From Sphingobacterium spiritivorum (GTDB lineage: Bacteria > Bacteroidota > Bacteroidia > Sphingobacteriales > Sphingobacteriaceae): a stretch of DNA of 64,000 nt. The notes beneath the pieces were generated by a model. It searched no databases and was not told the DNA's origin. It saw nothing but the letters and a program-made list of their open reading frames with translations. The position numbers and the translations under genes were made by a program. This document shows, piece by piece, positions 53,619-62,907 of the stretch (its first letter is position 1; every line of letters starts with the position of its first letter). The DNA is taken from positions 5,071,303-5,135,302 of the forward strand of contig NZ_CP068083.1 in NCBI RefSeq assembly GCF_016725325.1. Reading direction: 5' to 3'.

Positions 53619-54818
53619 ATGTCAAATACAGCTGCACCCGGTAAATTATCCTTTGATAATACGGAAATAGCATTTAAAAGTAAGAGTGATAAAGATCTGG
53701 ACCGCGCCTACTGGTTATTTAAAATGGTGGCCAGCAATACCCTGATCAAAATCGGAACTCCGATTACTAATTTTTCGTTGAATATTGGTCTTCCGATACA
53801 AGGCATTATCAGAAACACTATTTACAAGCAATTCTGTGGCGGAGAGACTATACAGGGATGTTCGCCTGCAATTCAGCAATTAGGTGAAAATGGTGTTGGT
53901 ACAATACTGGACTACTCTGTAGAAGGTGAGGATACGGAAGAAGTTTTCGATTATACATGTGAAGAGATTCTTCGTACGGTAGCCGCAGCTAAAAACAATC
54001 CTTATATTTCGTTTTCAGTATTCAAACCTACAGGATTGGGAAGATTTGAATTGTTTGAAAAAGTAAATGCTAAAAAAGAACTTTCCGATATGGAGACGGT
54101 CGAATACCAGCGAATGTGGGATCGTACCAACCGTATATGCAAAGCTTGTTATGAAGCAGATATCAAAGTACTTGTAGATGCCGAACACTCCTGGATACAG
54201 GACGTGATTGATGATATCGCAAGAGAGATGATGGAATTGTACAACAAGGAAAAACCCATTGTATATAATACCTATCAGCTATACAGACATGACAAATTAG
54301 CCTCGCTAAAAGCAGATTTTGCTTATGCACGTACACAAGGCTTTTATCTCGGTGCAAAAACAGTACGCGGAGCTTATATGGAAATTGAAAGAGAACGTGC
54401 AGCTCAAAAGGGCTATCCTTCTCCGATACAGCCGACAAAAGAAGCGTCGGATATCGATTATAACGAAGCGATCCTATTCTGTCTGGATAATGTTGATCAG
54501 ATAGGTTTAATGGCAGGTACACATAATGAAGCAAGCAGTCAGTTACTGGCTGAAGAAATGAATAAGCGTAATATCAGTCATCAACACCCCCACATCTTCT
54601 TTGCTCAATTACTGGGGATGTCAGACAACCTGAGCTTCAACCTGGCGGCTGCAGGATACAATGTCGCTAAATACATGCCTTATGGACCTGTAAAAGCTGT
54701 TATGCCTTATCTGTTTCGCCGTGCACAGGAAAACACTTCTGTCGGCGGACAGACCGGACGCGAGCTATCTCTGATCATTAAAGAAAAAGAGAGAAGAAAA
54801 TCTTCCAGAAGAGCATAG
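53619..54818 (+). CDS. Proline dehydrogenase
   Basis: 399 residues, a monofunctional PRODH TIM barrel. FAD- and substrate-site motifs are visible: YISFSVFKPTGLGRF, VLVDAEHSWIQDVID, TYQLYRHDKL, LGAKTVRGAYMEIERERA and the end YMPYGPVKAVMPYLFRRAQEN, with the RxxxRR stretch that binds the proline carboxylate. It oxidises proline to P5C, feeding electrons to quinone. No P5C dehydrogenase is in the window. Confidence 0.93.
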   Translation: MSNTAAPGKLSFDNTEIAFKSKSDKDLDRAYWLFKMVASNTLIKIGTPITNFSLNIGLPIQGIIRNTIYKQFCGGETIQGCSPAIQQLGENGVGTILDYSVEGEDTEEVFDYTCEEILRTVAAAKNNPYISFSVFKPTGLGRFELFEKVNAKKELSDMETVEYQRMWDRTNRICKACYEADIKVLVDAEHSWIQDVIDDIAREMMELYNKEKPIVYNTYQLYRHDKLASLKADFAYARTQGFYLGAKTVRGAYMEIERERAAQKGYPSPIQPTKEASDIDYNEAILFCLDNVDQIGLMAGTHNEASSQLLAEEMNKRNISHQHPHIFFAQLLGMSDNLSFNLAAAGYNVAKYMPYGPVKAVMPYLFRRAQENTSVGGQTGRELSLIIKEKERRKSSRRA

Positions 54819-54845
54819 TGAATCACTATTTTTTCAAATCCTAAA

Positions 54846-54885
54846 AAACAGCTACAGAAGCAGAGTAATCTTTCTGTAGCTGTTT
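54846..54885. terminator. Hairpin after proline dehydrogenase gene
   Basis: AAACAGCTACAGAA (54846-54859) and TTCTGTAGCTGTTT (54872-54885) form a perfect 14-bp stem with a 12-base loop. Only three T residues follow, so the termination strength is moderate. Confidence 0.65.
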
Positions 54886-54918
54886 AATCATAATAATATT
54901 TAGTACAATCTTCAAACG

Positions 54919-55530
54919 ATGACTCCCGAATCCCAACGTAAACTCCAGAAACTCCAGGAAATCACTGCTCCTTATGAAGCCTTACTATATGATGTAGACG
55001 GTACTTTGGCAGATAATATGCTGGCACACAAACTTTCCTACAAAGCAGCAGCAGCTGAATATGGAGTAGATCTGGATACTGATCTTATCGATGAAACTGC
55101 CGGCTGGCCCACTATAGCTGTAGCACAAGAGATTGCAAAGCGTTATCAAACGACATTTGATTTTGAAGTATTCTCAAAGCGAAAGTCCGCTATTTTTATT
55201 GAGCGTTTTATTCAGAACACTCAGCCTGTAGATTATGTACTGGCACATCTGATGGCTAATGAAGGAGTTAAGAGAATAGGTGTCGTATCGGGAGGAACAA
55301 GATCTACCCTACAGATCACACTTAAGGTTATAGATGTTGAAGGCCGGTTCGAAACATTGGTTTGTGCAGGAGATACGCCTAAAGGGAAACCGGATCCAGC
55401 ACCATTTTTACTGGCAGCAAAACACCTGGGTGTCGATCCTCAAAAATGTATTGTACTGGAAGATGGTGATCCGGGAGTACAAGGTGCCATCAATGCCGGT
55501 ATGGGCTGGGTCAGGATAGACCAGCTGTAA
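54919..55530 (+). CDS. HAD-superfamily hydrolase, beta-phosphoglucomutase-like
   Basis: 203 residues. Motif I YDVDGTLADN has Asp25 and Asp27; a C1 cap follows; motif II is VVSGGTR, motif III GKPDPAPFLLA with the Lys, and motif IV LEDGDPGVQGAINAGM. It resembles the beta-PGM/phosphatase group. Substrate unknown. Single gene, converging on the anti-sigma-like barrel gene with 17 bases between them. Confidence 0.9.
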   Translation: MTPESQRKLQKLQEITAPYEALLYDVDGTLADNMLAHKLSYKAAAAEYGVDLDTDLIDETAGWPTIAVAQEIAKRYQTTFDFEVFSKRKSAIFIERFIQNTQPVDYVLAHLMANEGVKRIGVVSGGTRSTLQITLKVIDVEGRFETLVCAGDTPKGKPDPAPFLLAAKHLGVDPQKCIVLEDGDPGVQGAINAGMGWVRIDQL

Positions 55531-55547
55531 AATTTATTTGGGGCAGA

Positions 55548-56918
55548 CTAAAAATTCGTAATAACCTTAATTCCTCCATTGGAATAATTAACGTCAGAAT
55601 TTTTAAACTGTCCCAGTGGCATTCTGTAAAAAGGTTCAACAGATATTGAAAACGTCTTTTTGATCGGAACCTTACGTCCGATCGAAAGATTGATAAAACC
55701 GTTAAATCCATTAGTCTCTACATTTTGTTCATTAGATTTGACCGTTTTATTTACCGCCTGTATATTATTTGATTCGGCCGCTCCTACTCCATTTGCATTT
55801 TTACCTGCAAAAGTATTACCGTTGATGTTTTCCACATAATGATTCAGGCGCTCCTGTTGCAATACGGACACCATCGACACACCAACTGAGGTATACAGAT
55901 TGCGTGTTACCGCATATTTCATTTCAACAGGTATATCCAGTGTCAGGACTGAGCCGGATACCGCAGTAAAATTGGGATTCATTCTGGACTGTGCACTTGA
56001 CATATCTATGAGATAAGCATTGTTCGATGCAGGAGAATCCATATATGCCGGAGATGCTGAAGAGGGTTTCCCGGGATTAAGTGCCATAGCCATCTGATAG
56101 TTCTGAAGGGCAACTCCTGATCGTACACTTAGTTTTTTAGTCAGACTATAGGCAACAGAAAGTCCTCCACCCATACTCACCTCACTACTGGCACTGGCCG
56201 GAGATACAAAAGCCCCCAGTTCCCATTTACGTCCCATACCTTTAGGTCTGTTTATCTGCTGATGGGCTAATGTCTGTTGCTGATTATCCGTTCCTAAGAT
56301 ACTCAGACTGAATTTAGACTCCTGTTGTGACTCATCATCCGCTTTTATACCGGAGAGACCCTTATAATGGGAAAGCCCCGCTCCGGTTTTATCCGGCAAT
56401 TCAGATCCTTTTCTACTGATCTGATCTGTAGACAGGGCTGCTGTACGCAACTCGTTGAAAGGCAAACTTACACGTGCAGACTGATCTGCAGCAATATATG
56501 TTGTTGCATGCTGTTGAGAGTCATAAAGTGAAGCCAGACGGTTATCCAATTCTTTTGAAGAAGAATTTATGATATTCGGATGAACCTGATTTACATTCGC
56601 ATCTGAAGATTCAATACCGGCTGAAGGCGTATTCTTCTCTGATTCCGGATTTACATGCTGTGTTGTATTCTCTTTTTTTGCAATTGTACTTACACCAGTA
56701 CTATCTCCCTGCAGATCGCCTGTATTGTATGTCATATAGGAAATACCTAAAGCTAAAAGCACTGCAGCTGCACTCCAGTAAGGCCAGAGCACACGTGGTT
56801 TCCTTCCTTTATCCAAAGAAGCAAACTTCTCCCAGGCGCCTTCCCGGTACGGCAATTCGTAATCTCGTAGCTTATGCGCTATGTCATCAATTAACTCTTT
56901 TTTATTATCCTTTGCCAT
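55548..56918 (-). CDS. Membrane-anchored outer-membrane-barrel-like partner of the ECF sigma factor
   Basis: 456 residues. Residues 1-43 are a short soluble segment (PYREGAWEKFASLDKGRKPR), 44-62 a single membrane helix (WPYWSAAAVLLALGISYMTY), 63-215 a low-complexity Ser/Gln/Asn linker, and 225-456 a beta-barrel-like domain ending in GIKVITNF with a terminal Phe. The gene starts 3 bases after the sigma factor gene, so the short N-terminal part probably acts as a minimal anti-sigma or sensor. An inner-membrane helix in front of a barrel-like domain is topologically odd. No name assigned. Confidence 0.7.
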   Translation of the reverse strand: MAKDNKKELIDDIAHKLRDYELPYREGAWEKFASLDKGRKPRVLWPYWSAAAVLLALGISYMTYNTGDLQGDSTGVSTIAKKENTTQHVNPESEKNTPSAGIESSDANVNQVHPNIINSSSKELDNRLASLYDSQQHATTYIAADQSARVSLPFNELRTAALSTDQISRKGSELPDKTGAGLSHYKGLSGIKADDESQQESKFSLSILGTDNQQQTLAHQQINRPKGMGRKWELGAFVSPASASSEVSMGGGLSVAYSLTKKLSVRSGVALQNYQMAMALNPGKPSSASPAYMDSPASNNAYLIDMSSAQSRMNPNFTAVSGSVLTLDIPVEMKYAVTRNLYTSVGVSMVSVLQQERLNHYVENINGNTFAGKNANGVGAAESNNIQAVNKTVKSNEQNVETNGFNGFINLSIGRKVPIKKTFSISVEPFYRMPLGQFKNSDVNYSNGGIKVITNF

Positions 56919-56921
56919 TTC

Positions 56922-57530
56922 TTAACTTCTGTGATCTGCAGTATGAAACTGCTCTACATATAATTTTCTTAACTTCTGTTTTGCTCTTGTCAGATACGTA
57001 CGGGAGGTGCTGTCCGGAATATTCAACAGCGACGCAATCTCATCATGCGAAAAACCTTCTACTTCATACATATTGAATATGGTACGTTGAATTTCCGGCA
57101 ATTCATCCAACAATTTTAATATATCCTGAACCTCCAGTGAGGAATGATTATGTACAGCATGAGGAACAAGCTCATACTCGGACACGTCATCCAGCATCAA
57201 CATTTGCTTCTTACTTCTCAAAAAGTCTATAGATTGATTGACAGCGATCCGTGCTATCCAGGAACGAAACGATTTTTCCAAGCGTTCCTCCTCCACATCG
57301 AGATTAAAAGAATCTAATTTTGCAAAGGCCTTTACAAAACACTCATTTACGACCTCTTCAGATTCCATTTCATGCTTAATGTACCGAATAACAATGGCCA
57401 TCAAATAACCATAATACTTTTTGTACACATATGCCTTACCACGTTCTCCACGCCCCATACCACAGTCATCCAGAGCTTTACGAAGGCTCATGGGTTCCTT
57501 TTGGTCAGTGTATTTACGAAGTAATTTCAC
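56922..57530 (-). CDS. ECF-type RNA polymerase sigma factor
   Basis: 202 residues if the GTG at 57530 is the start (residues MKLLRKYTDQKEP look natural); the alternative is the ATG at 57491 (189 residues). Region 2 is YLMAIVIRYIKHEMESEEVVNECFVKAF; region 4 is QRTIFNMYEVEGFSHDEIASLLNIPDSTSRTYLTRAKQKL. It would direct RNA polymerase to stress or surface genes, with the downstream membrane protein as likely regulator. The gene on the other side is lysS, divergent. Confidence 0.92.
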   Translation of the reverse strand: MKLLRKYTDQKEPMSLRKALDDCGMGRGERGKAYVYKKYYGYLMAIVIRYIKHEMESEEVVNECFVKAFAKLDSFNLDVEEERLEKSFRSWIARIAVNQSIDFLRSKKQMLMLDDVSEYELVPHAVHNHSSLEVQDILKLLDELPEIQRTIFNMYEVEGFSHDEIASLLNIPDSTSRTYLTRAKQKLRKLYVEQFHTADHRS

Positions 57531-57726
57531 AAATGGCGGAGATTGTTTTTTGCTAATTTAACATCAATTTATTAATTATTGCATACATTAGAAATCCACC
57601 GTCATTTAGTCTGCACTAAAGATTTAAACATATTTTAGCATATAACGGCCTTTAAACCACTTTCGCTACAGCCTCCTTACATTTTTCTATTTTAAATGTC
57701 TGTATCCATTTTACCTATAAAATTCC

Positions 57727-57734
57727 TACTTTTG
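57727..57734 (+). promoter_or_regulatory. -7 promoter element for lysS
   Basis: TACTTTTG is a full match to TAnnTTTG and lies 21 bases before the ATG at 57756. Confidence 0.6.
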
Positions 57735-57755
57735 CAACTTAATAATCGAAAATAA

Positions 57756-59474
57756 ATGAGTACTGTATTATCCGAACAGGAACAACAACGTAGACAAGCT
57801 CTTCAAGCGCTTATTGATTTGGGAATCGACCCATATCCTGCCGAGGAATTCGATGTCAATGTGACGGCAGCAGATATATTGGAAAACTATGACCGCGACA
57901 AGCTAAACTATAAGACCGTCAGTATTGCTGGTCGTATGATGACGAGACGCGTAATGGGGAATGCTTCATTTATCGAATTGCAGGATTCTACCGGTCGTAT
58001 TCAGGCCTATTTCAAACGTGATGACATCTGTACCGGAGAAGATAAGACACTCTATAACACCGTTTTCAAAAAATTACTGGATATCGGTGATATCATAGGT
58101 ATCAAAGGCTATGTCTTTACAACACAGACCGATGCTATCTGTATTCATGTGGAGCAGTTTGTTGTATTGGCTAAATCATTGAAACCACTTCCGGTTGTAA
58201 AATCTGCCGATGGTAAGACTTTCGATGCTGTAACTGATCCTGAATTCCGCTACCGTCAGCGCTATGTAGATCTGGTAGTCAATCCGCAGGTCAGGGATAC
58301 TTTTGTAAAAGTATCCAAAGTAAAAACGGCTATTCGTGATTTCCTGAATGAACAGGGAGCTCTGGAAGTGGATACTCCGGTATTACAATCTATTCCGGGT
58401 GGTGCTGCAGCAAGGCCATTTATTACCCATCACAATGCCTTAGATATTCCTTTATATTTACGTATTGCAAACGAATTGTATCTGAAACGCCTTATTGTTG
58501 GTGGTTTTGACTGGGTATATGAGTTCAGCCGTAACTTCAGAAATGAAGGTATGGACCGTACCCATAATCCTGAATTTACAGTGCTGGAGTTTTATGTAGC
58601 CTACAAAGACTACGTATGGATGATGGAAACTACTGAAAAACTTCTTGAAAAAGTAGCATTAGCCACTAACGGAACTACATCTGTACAAGTAGGAGAAAAT
58701 CAAATCAACTTTGCTCCACCATACAAACGTATCTCTATTTACGATTCTATTAAAGAATATACCGGATTTGATGTCAGTGAGATGGACGAAGTGGGTCTGA
58801 GAGAGATATGTAAGCAATTGCATATCCCGACCACAGAAGCAATGGGTAAAGGTAAACTGATTGATGAGATTTTCGGTGAGAAGTGTGAAGGGAACTACAT
58901 ACAACCTACTTTTATTACAGACTATCCAAAAGAGATGTCTCCATTGACAAAAAAACACCGTGAGAAAGCCGGATTGGTAGAGCGCTTTGAATTAATGGTT
59001 AATGGTAAAGAGGTCGCTAATGCTTATTCAGAGCTGAATGATCCTATTGATCAGCTGGAGCGTTTTGAAGATCAGCTTAAGTTGATGGAGCGGGGTGATG
59101 ATGAAGCCATGTTTATTGATTACGATTTTGTACGTTCATTAGAATACGGTATGCCTCCTACAGCAGGTATCGGTATCGGTATTGACCGCCTTGCCATGCT
59201 GATGACAAATCAGGCTTCTATACAAGATGTACTGTTCTTCCCGCAAATGCGCCCTGAAAAAGTAACGAAAGTAGCTTCTACAGAAGATTATACTGCATTG
59301 GGTATACCAGCTGACTGGGTACCTGTATTGCAGAAAATGGGTTTTACGACTATTCCGGCATTGAAAGAAGCAAATCCGAACAAGGTATTCAACGATCTTG
59401 GCGGAATGCGTAAAAAAATGAAACTGGAAATAAGTATGCCTACAAAAGATGAAGTACTTGCTTGGTTTAATTAA
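57756..59474 (+). CDS. lysS: Lysyl-tRNA synthetase, class II
   Basis: 572 residues. N-terminal OB anticodon-binding domain (about 55-145, with IAGRMMTRRVMGNASFIELQ), then the class II core: motif 2 region VYEFSRNFRNEGMDRTHNPEFT and motif 3 GMPPTAGIGIGIDRLAMLM. A C-terminal extension of about 60 residues after the core, ending KDEVLAWFN, is typical of Bacteroidota LysRS. It charges tRNA-Lys. Single gene with its own promoter and terminator. Confidence 0.97.
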   Translation: MSTVLSEQEQQRRQALQALIDLGIDPYPAEEFDVNVTAADILENYDRDKLNYKTVSIAGRMMTRRVMGNASFIELQDSTGRIQAYFKRDDICTGEDKTLYNTVFKKLLDIGDIIGIKGYVFTTQTDAICIHVEQFVVLAKSLKPLPVVKSADGKTFDAVTDPEFRYRQRYVDLVVNPQVRDTFVKVSKVKTAIRDFLNEQGALEVDTPVLQSIPGGAAARPFITHHNALDIPLYLRIANELYLKRLIVGGFDWVYEFSRNFRNEGMDRTHNPEFTVLEFYVAYKDYVWMMETTEKLLEKVALATNGTTSVQVGENQINFAPPYKRISIYDSIKEYTGFDVSEMDEVGLREICKQLHIPTTEAMGKGKLIDEIFGEKCEGNYIQPTFITDYPKEMSPLTKKHREKAGLVERFELMVNGKEVANAYSELNDPIDQLERFEDQLKLMERGDDEAMFIDYDFVRSLEYGMPPTAGIGIGIDRLAMLMTNQASIQDVLFFPQMRPEKVTKVASTEDYTALGIPADWVPVLQKMGFTTIPALKEANPNKVFNDLGGMRKKMKLEISMPTKDEVLAWFN

Positions 59475-59495
59475 GGCCACCGTATAATCATATAT

Positions 59496-59535
59496 AGAAA
59501 AAGGGTTCAAAATTTAAATTTTGAACCCTTTTTCT
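59496..59535. terminator. Bidirectional intrinsic terminator
   Basis: A perfect 40-base palindrome: AGAAAAAGGGTTCAAAATTT at 59496-59515 and its reverse complement at 59516-59535. With A-run and T-run on each side it ends both lysS and the leftward lipocalin-like gene. Confidence 0.92.
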
Positions 59536-59553
59536 ATTCGAGGTATCTTTAAC

Positions 59554-60042
59554 CTAATAATCTGTCTGTCTCTCTAGCTGTGCTTCTTTATACTGAGCTT
59601 TTTTGTGCTTCTGCCAGGTCATATACGAGTTCACCATCACGCCATTCGAGAGAATAGGTTCTGTAGATTTCAGATACAGCACATCTCCTTCAAAATCAAA
59701 CGTTCGCTCCTGTGTCTGTCCTGCCCAATTCGGAAACAAAGAAGTTTTGATCTGATATGAAACCACTCTGTTTTCCAGAATCTGATAAGCTCCGCTGAAA
59801 GCTATAAACGTATTGATAACAGCCAGTGATTCCTCCTGTGTTGCTGCAAATCGGTCACCGGAAATAAGAGGAGGACGATTCTGCGCCATAATCTGTACGG
59901 ACATAAAACCATCCGGACTATACATCAGTATTCCTTCCGGATTTTTGCCGACAGGAAATAAGGAATCGGAACCATCGATGGGTAATTCTATATATGAAAG
60001 GAGCTTCCAACTCCCTACCAGTTCATTTTTTATTGAAGTCAT
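59554..60042 (-). CDS. Lipocalin-like domain protein
   Basis: 162 residues from the ATG at 60042; a TTG at 60066 is less likely. The Lipocalin_5-type domain is recognisable: NELVGSWKLLSYIE at the N-terminus, EGILMYSPDGFMSVQIM, FIAFSGAYQILENRVVSYQIKTSLFPNWAGQTQERTF and a final YMTWQK. It probably binds a small hydrophobic ligand in the cytosol. No pathway clue. Confidence 0.85.
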   Translation of the reverse strand: MTSIKNELVGSWKLLSYIELPIDGSDSLFPVGKNPEGILMYSPDGFMSVQIMAQNRPPLISGDRFAATQEESLAVINTFIAFSGAYQILENRVVSYQIKTSLFPNWAGQTQERTFDFEGDVLYLKSTEPILSNGVMVNSYMTWQKHKKAQYKEAQLERQTDY

Positions 60043-60272
60043 AACGGGGTTAATTCTATTTAGCAATTTTATCTATAACGTAAAAGTACACATTATAGTT
60101 TATACTAAAAGATGATGTGATAATCGCATGACATTAGGGTAGTAAAAATAAAACGGTAAGCATATTTTAGTTTCTTTATTACATGCAGAAACAGTCATTT
60201 TACACCTTCGGCAAAAACCAATCTGCAGTCATCTGAAAGAATCTATTTATATTAGCTTTTTAAAAAGCTAAT

Positions 60273-60650
60273 ATGGTTCAAAAATGTCCCTGTGGTAGTG
60301 GTGAAGATTACCCGAATTGTTGTCAGAATATACATAAAAACATTCAGGAAGCTACTTCTGCAGAAAAATTGATGCGGGCAAGATACACAGCGTTTTACCT
60401 GGAATTGGTGGATTTTATTTACGACAGTTTTCATCCATCCACCCGACGTTTTCAAAACAAAAAAGACATCAGACAATGGGCTCAGGAAAACAAGTGGATG
60501 CACCTCGAAATTCTTCATGTAACTCCGCAAACAGTAGAGTTCAAAGCCCATTACATGAACCCACAATCCGAGATTCAGATACATCATGAAAAATCAACTT
60601 TTAAGCAATTTAATAAAGTATGGTGTTATGTAGATGGAAAAATCATGTAG
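60273..60650 (+). CDS. YchJ-like SEC-C motif protein
   Basis: 125 residues. The N-terminal SEC-C zinc motif is CPCGSGEDYPNCC (residues 5-17), followed by the NTF2-like YchJ domain with EKLMRARYTAFYLELVDFIYDSFHP and the end VWCYVDGKI. YchJ proteins are conserved and of unknown function; SEC-C motifs bind zinc and often attach to the translocation or translation machinery. Single gene with its own terminator. Confidence 0.9.
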   Translation: MVQKCPCGSGEDYPNCCQNIHKNIQEATSAEKLMRARYTAFYLELVDFIYDSFHPSTRRFQNKKDIRQWAQENKWMHLEILHVTPQTVEFKAHYMNPQSEIQIHHEKSTFKQFNKVWCYVDGKIM

Positions 60651-60660
60651 GTAAAATGAG

Positions 60661-60706
60661 AAAAGGGTTTCTGCAGAGTATACACTCTTCAGAAACCCTT
60701 TTTTTA
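60661..60706. terminator. Bidirectional intrinsic terminator
   Basis: AAAAGGGTTTCTG (60661-60673) pairs with CAGAAACCCTTTT (60690-60702), with an inner AGAGT/ACTCT pairing, followed by T residues. It ends the YchJ-like gene and, on the other strand, the M13 peptidase gene. Confidence 0.9.
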
Positions 60707-60735
60707 TTCCATGCTTAAATGCAGGTGACCGGTGA

Positions 60736-62739
60736 TTACCAGATCACAATTCTATTTTGCTGAGGCACATACATTTTATCACCTTCTTTCGTCTGGAAAG
60801 CTTCATGGAAACCATCCATATTGACAATAGGTGCAAATGCACGGTACTGAGCAGGCGAATGCGGATCAGTTTTCACCTGATTAACCACATACTGATCAGT
60901 AGTTTTTGTTCTCCAGATTGTTGCCCATGACAGGAAGAAACGTTGCTCCTGTGTAAAGCCGTCAATTAATCCCGGATTACCTTTATCTTTCAGATACATT
61001 TTCAGTGCGTCAAATGCTACAGATGCGCCTCCCAGATCTCCGATATTCTCCCCTAATGTAAAACGGCCGTTTACAAATACTCCGGGTACAGGTTCGAAAG
61101 CTTCAAATTGCTTAACCAATGCATCGGCAGACGCATCAAACTTCTCTTTGTCTTCTGCTGTCCACCAGTTATTGAGATTACCGTTACCATCGTATTGTGC
61201 TCCTGAATCATCAAATCCGTGTGACAATTCATGACCAATTACAGCGCCTATTCCGCCAAAGTTAATGGCTGCGTCAGCTCTGTAGTCATAAAATGGCGGC
61301 TGAAGGATCGCAGCAGGGAATACAATCTCATTAAACAACGGACTGTAGTATGCATTGACCGTCTGAGGAGTCATGCTCCACTCCGACTTATCCACAGGCT
61401 TACCTTGTTTTGCACGATTCTCTTCAAAAGCCCATTTGTTGACATGTAATGCATTTTCAAACAAAGAAGTACCAATGGCTAATTTCGAATAATCTTTCCA
61501 TTTGTTTGGATATCCGATTTTCACATTAAATTTAGAAAGCTTTTCTAATGCTTTTTCCTTTGTAGCAGGAGACATCCATGCCAGATTTTTGATATGCACC
61601 TCAAATGATTTCAACAGGTACTGTACCATTTCTTCTGCTGCAGTTTTAGCCTGAGGCGGGAAATTATCTTTAACATATACTTTTCCTAACAGGTCTCCTA
61701 CTCTTGCATTTACAAACGCCAGTCCTCTTTTATCTAAAGCACGTTGTTCCTGCTGTCCGTTTAACTTTTTACCCCAGAAGTTGAACGATAACTGATCCAG
61801 ATCTGCTGTTAATAAACCAGCAGCATTGTTCATAATATGAAAACGAAGCACTTCTTTGATCTGAGCAAGATTTTCAGGTTTCAGAAGCTGATCCAGTTCC
61901 TGATAGTATTTCAATTCGGATATGATAACTGTATCGGCTTTGAATCCCAGGTCTGAAATGTATTTGGCGATATCAATATTCTTCACCATTTTATTCAGAT
62001 CTTTTACTGCAACAGGGTTATAGCGCTTTTGTGCATCACGAGACTCTTCAATAGTTTTTAAACGGGAAGCGATCTCTTTTTCAAAAGCAACAACTTTAGG
62101 TCCTTTAAGGTCTTTTGTACGCTGGCCTACAGCAGTGTTTAAAGCTGAAATATATTCAGAATAATCTGCCAGAGTCTGTGTATTCTTTTCATCAACTTTC
62201 TGATAATAAGAACGTCCCAGTCCCAGATTTGCAGCTCCCAGATAGATTGCATTCATGCTGCTGTTTTTCATATGCGCGTAAACACTTGCTCCGAAAAACG
62301 GATTACCACCTTCGGGCGCAACCTCTAATAGGTATTTATACAGATCATTGAAATTTTTAATGGCATCGATTTTTGCCAGATAAGGTTTGATCGGCTCAAT
62401 CCCTTTTGCATTACGGGTATCGAAATCTACAAATGAACGATACAGATCCGCAATCTTTTGTCCGTCTGAACCTTTTTCAAATTTTTGGGTCAGCGATTCT
62501 TTCAGAATTTTTAAAGTTGCTTCATCTGTGTTTTCGCGCAATTCCTCAAATGATCCCCATCTTGCTTTATCAGCAGGAATTTTTACGGTTTTCATCCAGT
62601 TACCATTTACATAACTGTAAAAATCATCCTGAGGGCGGACGCTTTTATCCATAAAATCAGGATTAATTGCTTTTGTGGATTGTGCAAATGTACTCCCCGT
62701 TCCCATGAGCAAAACTGCCATAGCTACATACTTTTTCAT
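60736..62739 (-). CDS. M13 family metallopeptidase (neprilysin-like), exported
   Basis: 667 residues with a signal peptide (MKKYVAMAVLLMGTGSTFAQ). Zinc site: HELSH at residues 503-507, with the third ligand Glu in GENIGDLGG, and NAYYSPLFNEIVFPAAILQPPFYD just upstream forms the substrate site. The C-terminal block ending in NRIVIW contains the usual M13 tail. It should act as a periplasmic endopeptidase on small peptides. Promoter element about 70 bases upstream. Confidence 0.96.
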   Translation of the reverse strand: MKKYVAMAVLLMGTGSTFAQSTKAINPDFMDKSVRPQDDFYSYVNGNWMKTVKIPADKARWGSFEELRENTDEATLKILKESLTQKFEKGSDGQKIADLYRSFVDFDTRNAKGIEPIKPYLAKIDAIKNFNDLYKYLLEVAPEGGNPFFGASVYAHMKNSSMNAIYLGAANLGLGRSYYQKVDEKNTQTLADYSEYISALNTAVGQRTKDLKGPKVVAFEKEIASRLKTIEESRDAQKRYNPVAVKDLNKMVKNIDIAKYISDLGFKADTVIISELKYYQELDQLLKPENLAQIKEVLRFHIMNNAAGLLTADLDQLSFNFWGKKLNGQQEQRALDKRGLAFVNARVGDLLGKVYVKDNFPPQAKTAAEEMVQYLLKSFEVHIKNLAWMSPATKEKALEKLSKFNVKIGYPNKWKDYSKLAIGTSLFENALHVNKWAFEENRAKQGKPVDKSEWSMTPQTVNAYYSPLFNEIVFPAAILQPPFYDYRADAAINFGGIGAVIGHELSHGFDDSGAQYDGNGNLNNWWTAEDKEKFDASADALVKQFEAFEPVPGVFVNGRFTLGENIGDLGGASVAFDALKMYLKDKGNPGLIDGFTQEQRFFLSWATIWRTKTTDQYVVNQVKTDPHSPAQYRAFAPIVNMDGFHEAFQTKEGDKMYVPQQNRIVIW

Positions 62740-62807
62740 ACAACTGTAATTTGTTTTAATTGTTATATCAACTATCCGTCAAACATCGTTTGCAAATCGC
62801 TGAGAGA

Positions 62808-62815
62808 CAAACTTA
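62808..62815 (-). promoter_or_regulatory. -7 promoter element for the M13 peptidase gene
   Basis: On the minus strand it reads TAAGTTTG, a full match to TAnnTTTG, 68 bases before the ATG at 62739. Confidence 0.5.
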
Positions 62816-62907
62816 ATAAAAGTTTAATACAATAAAAGGTAACGATTTTATATTTTTTACAGGCCGGATTCCCTAATATTCACGGATATACTTTATTTTA
62901 GTTGCAT

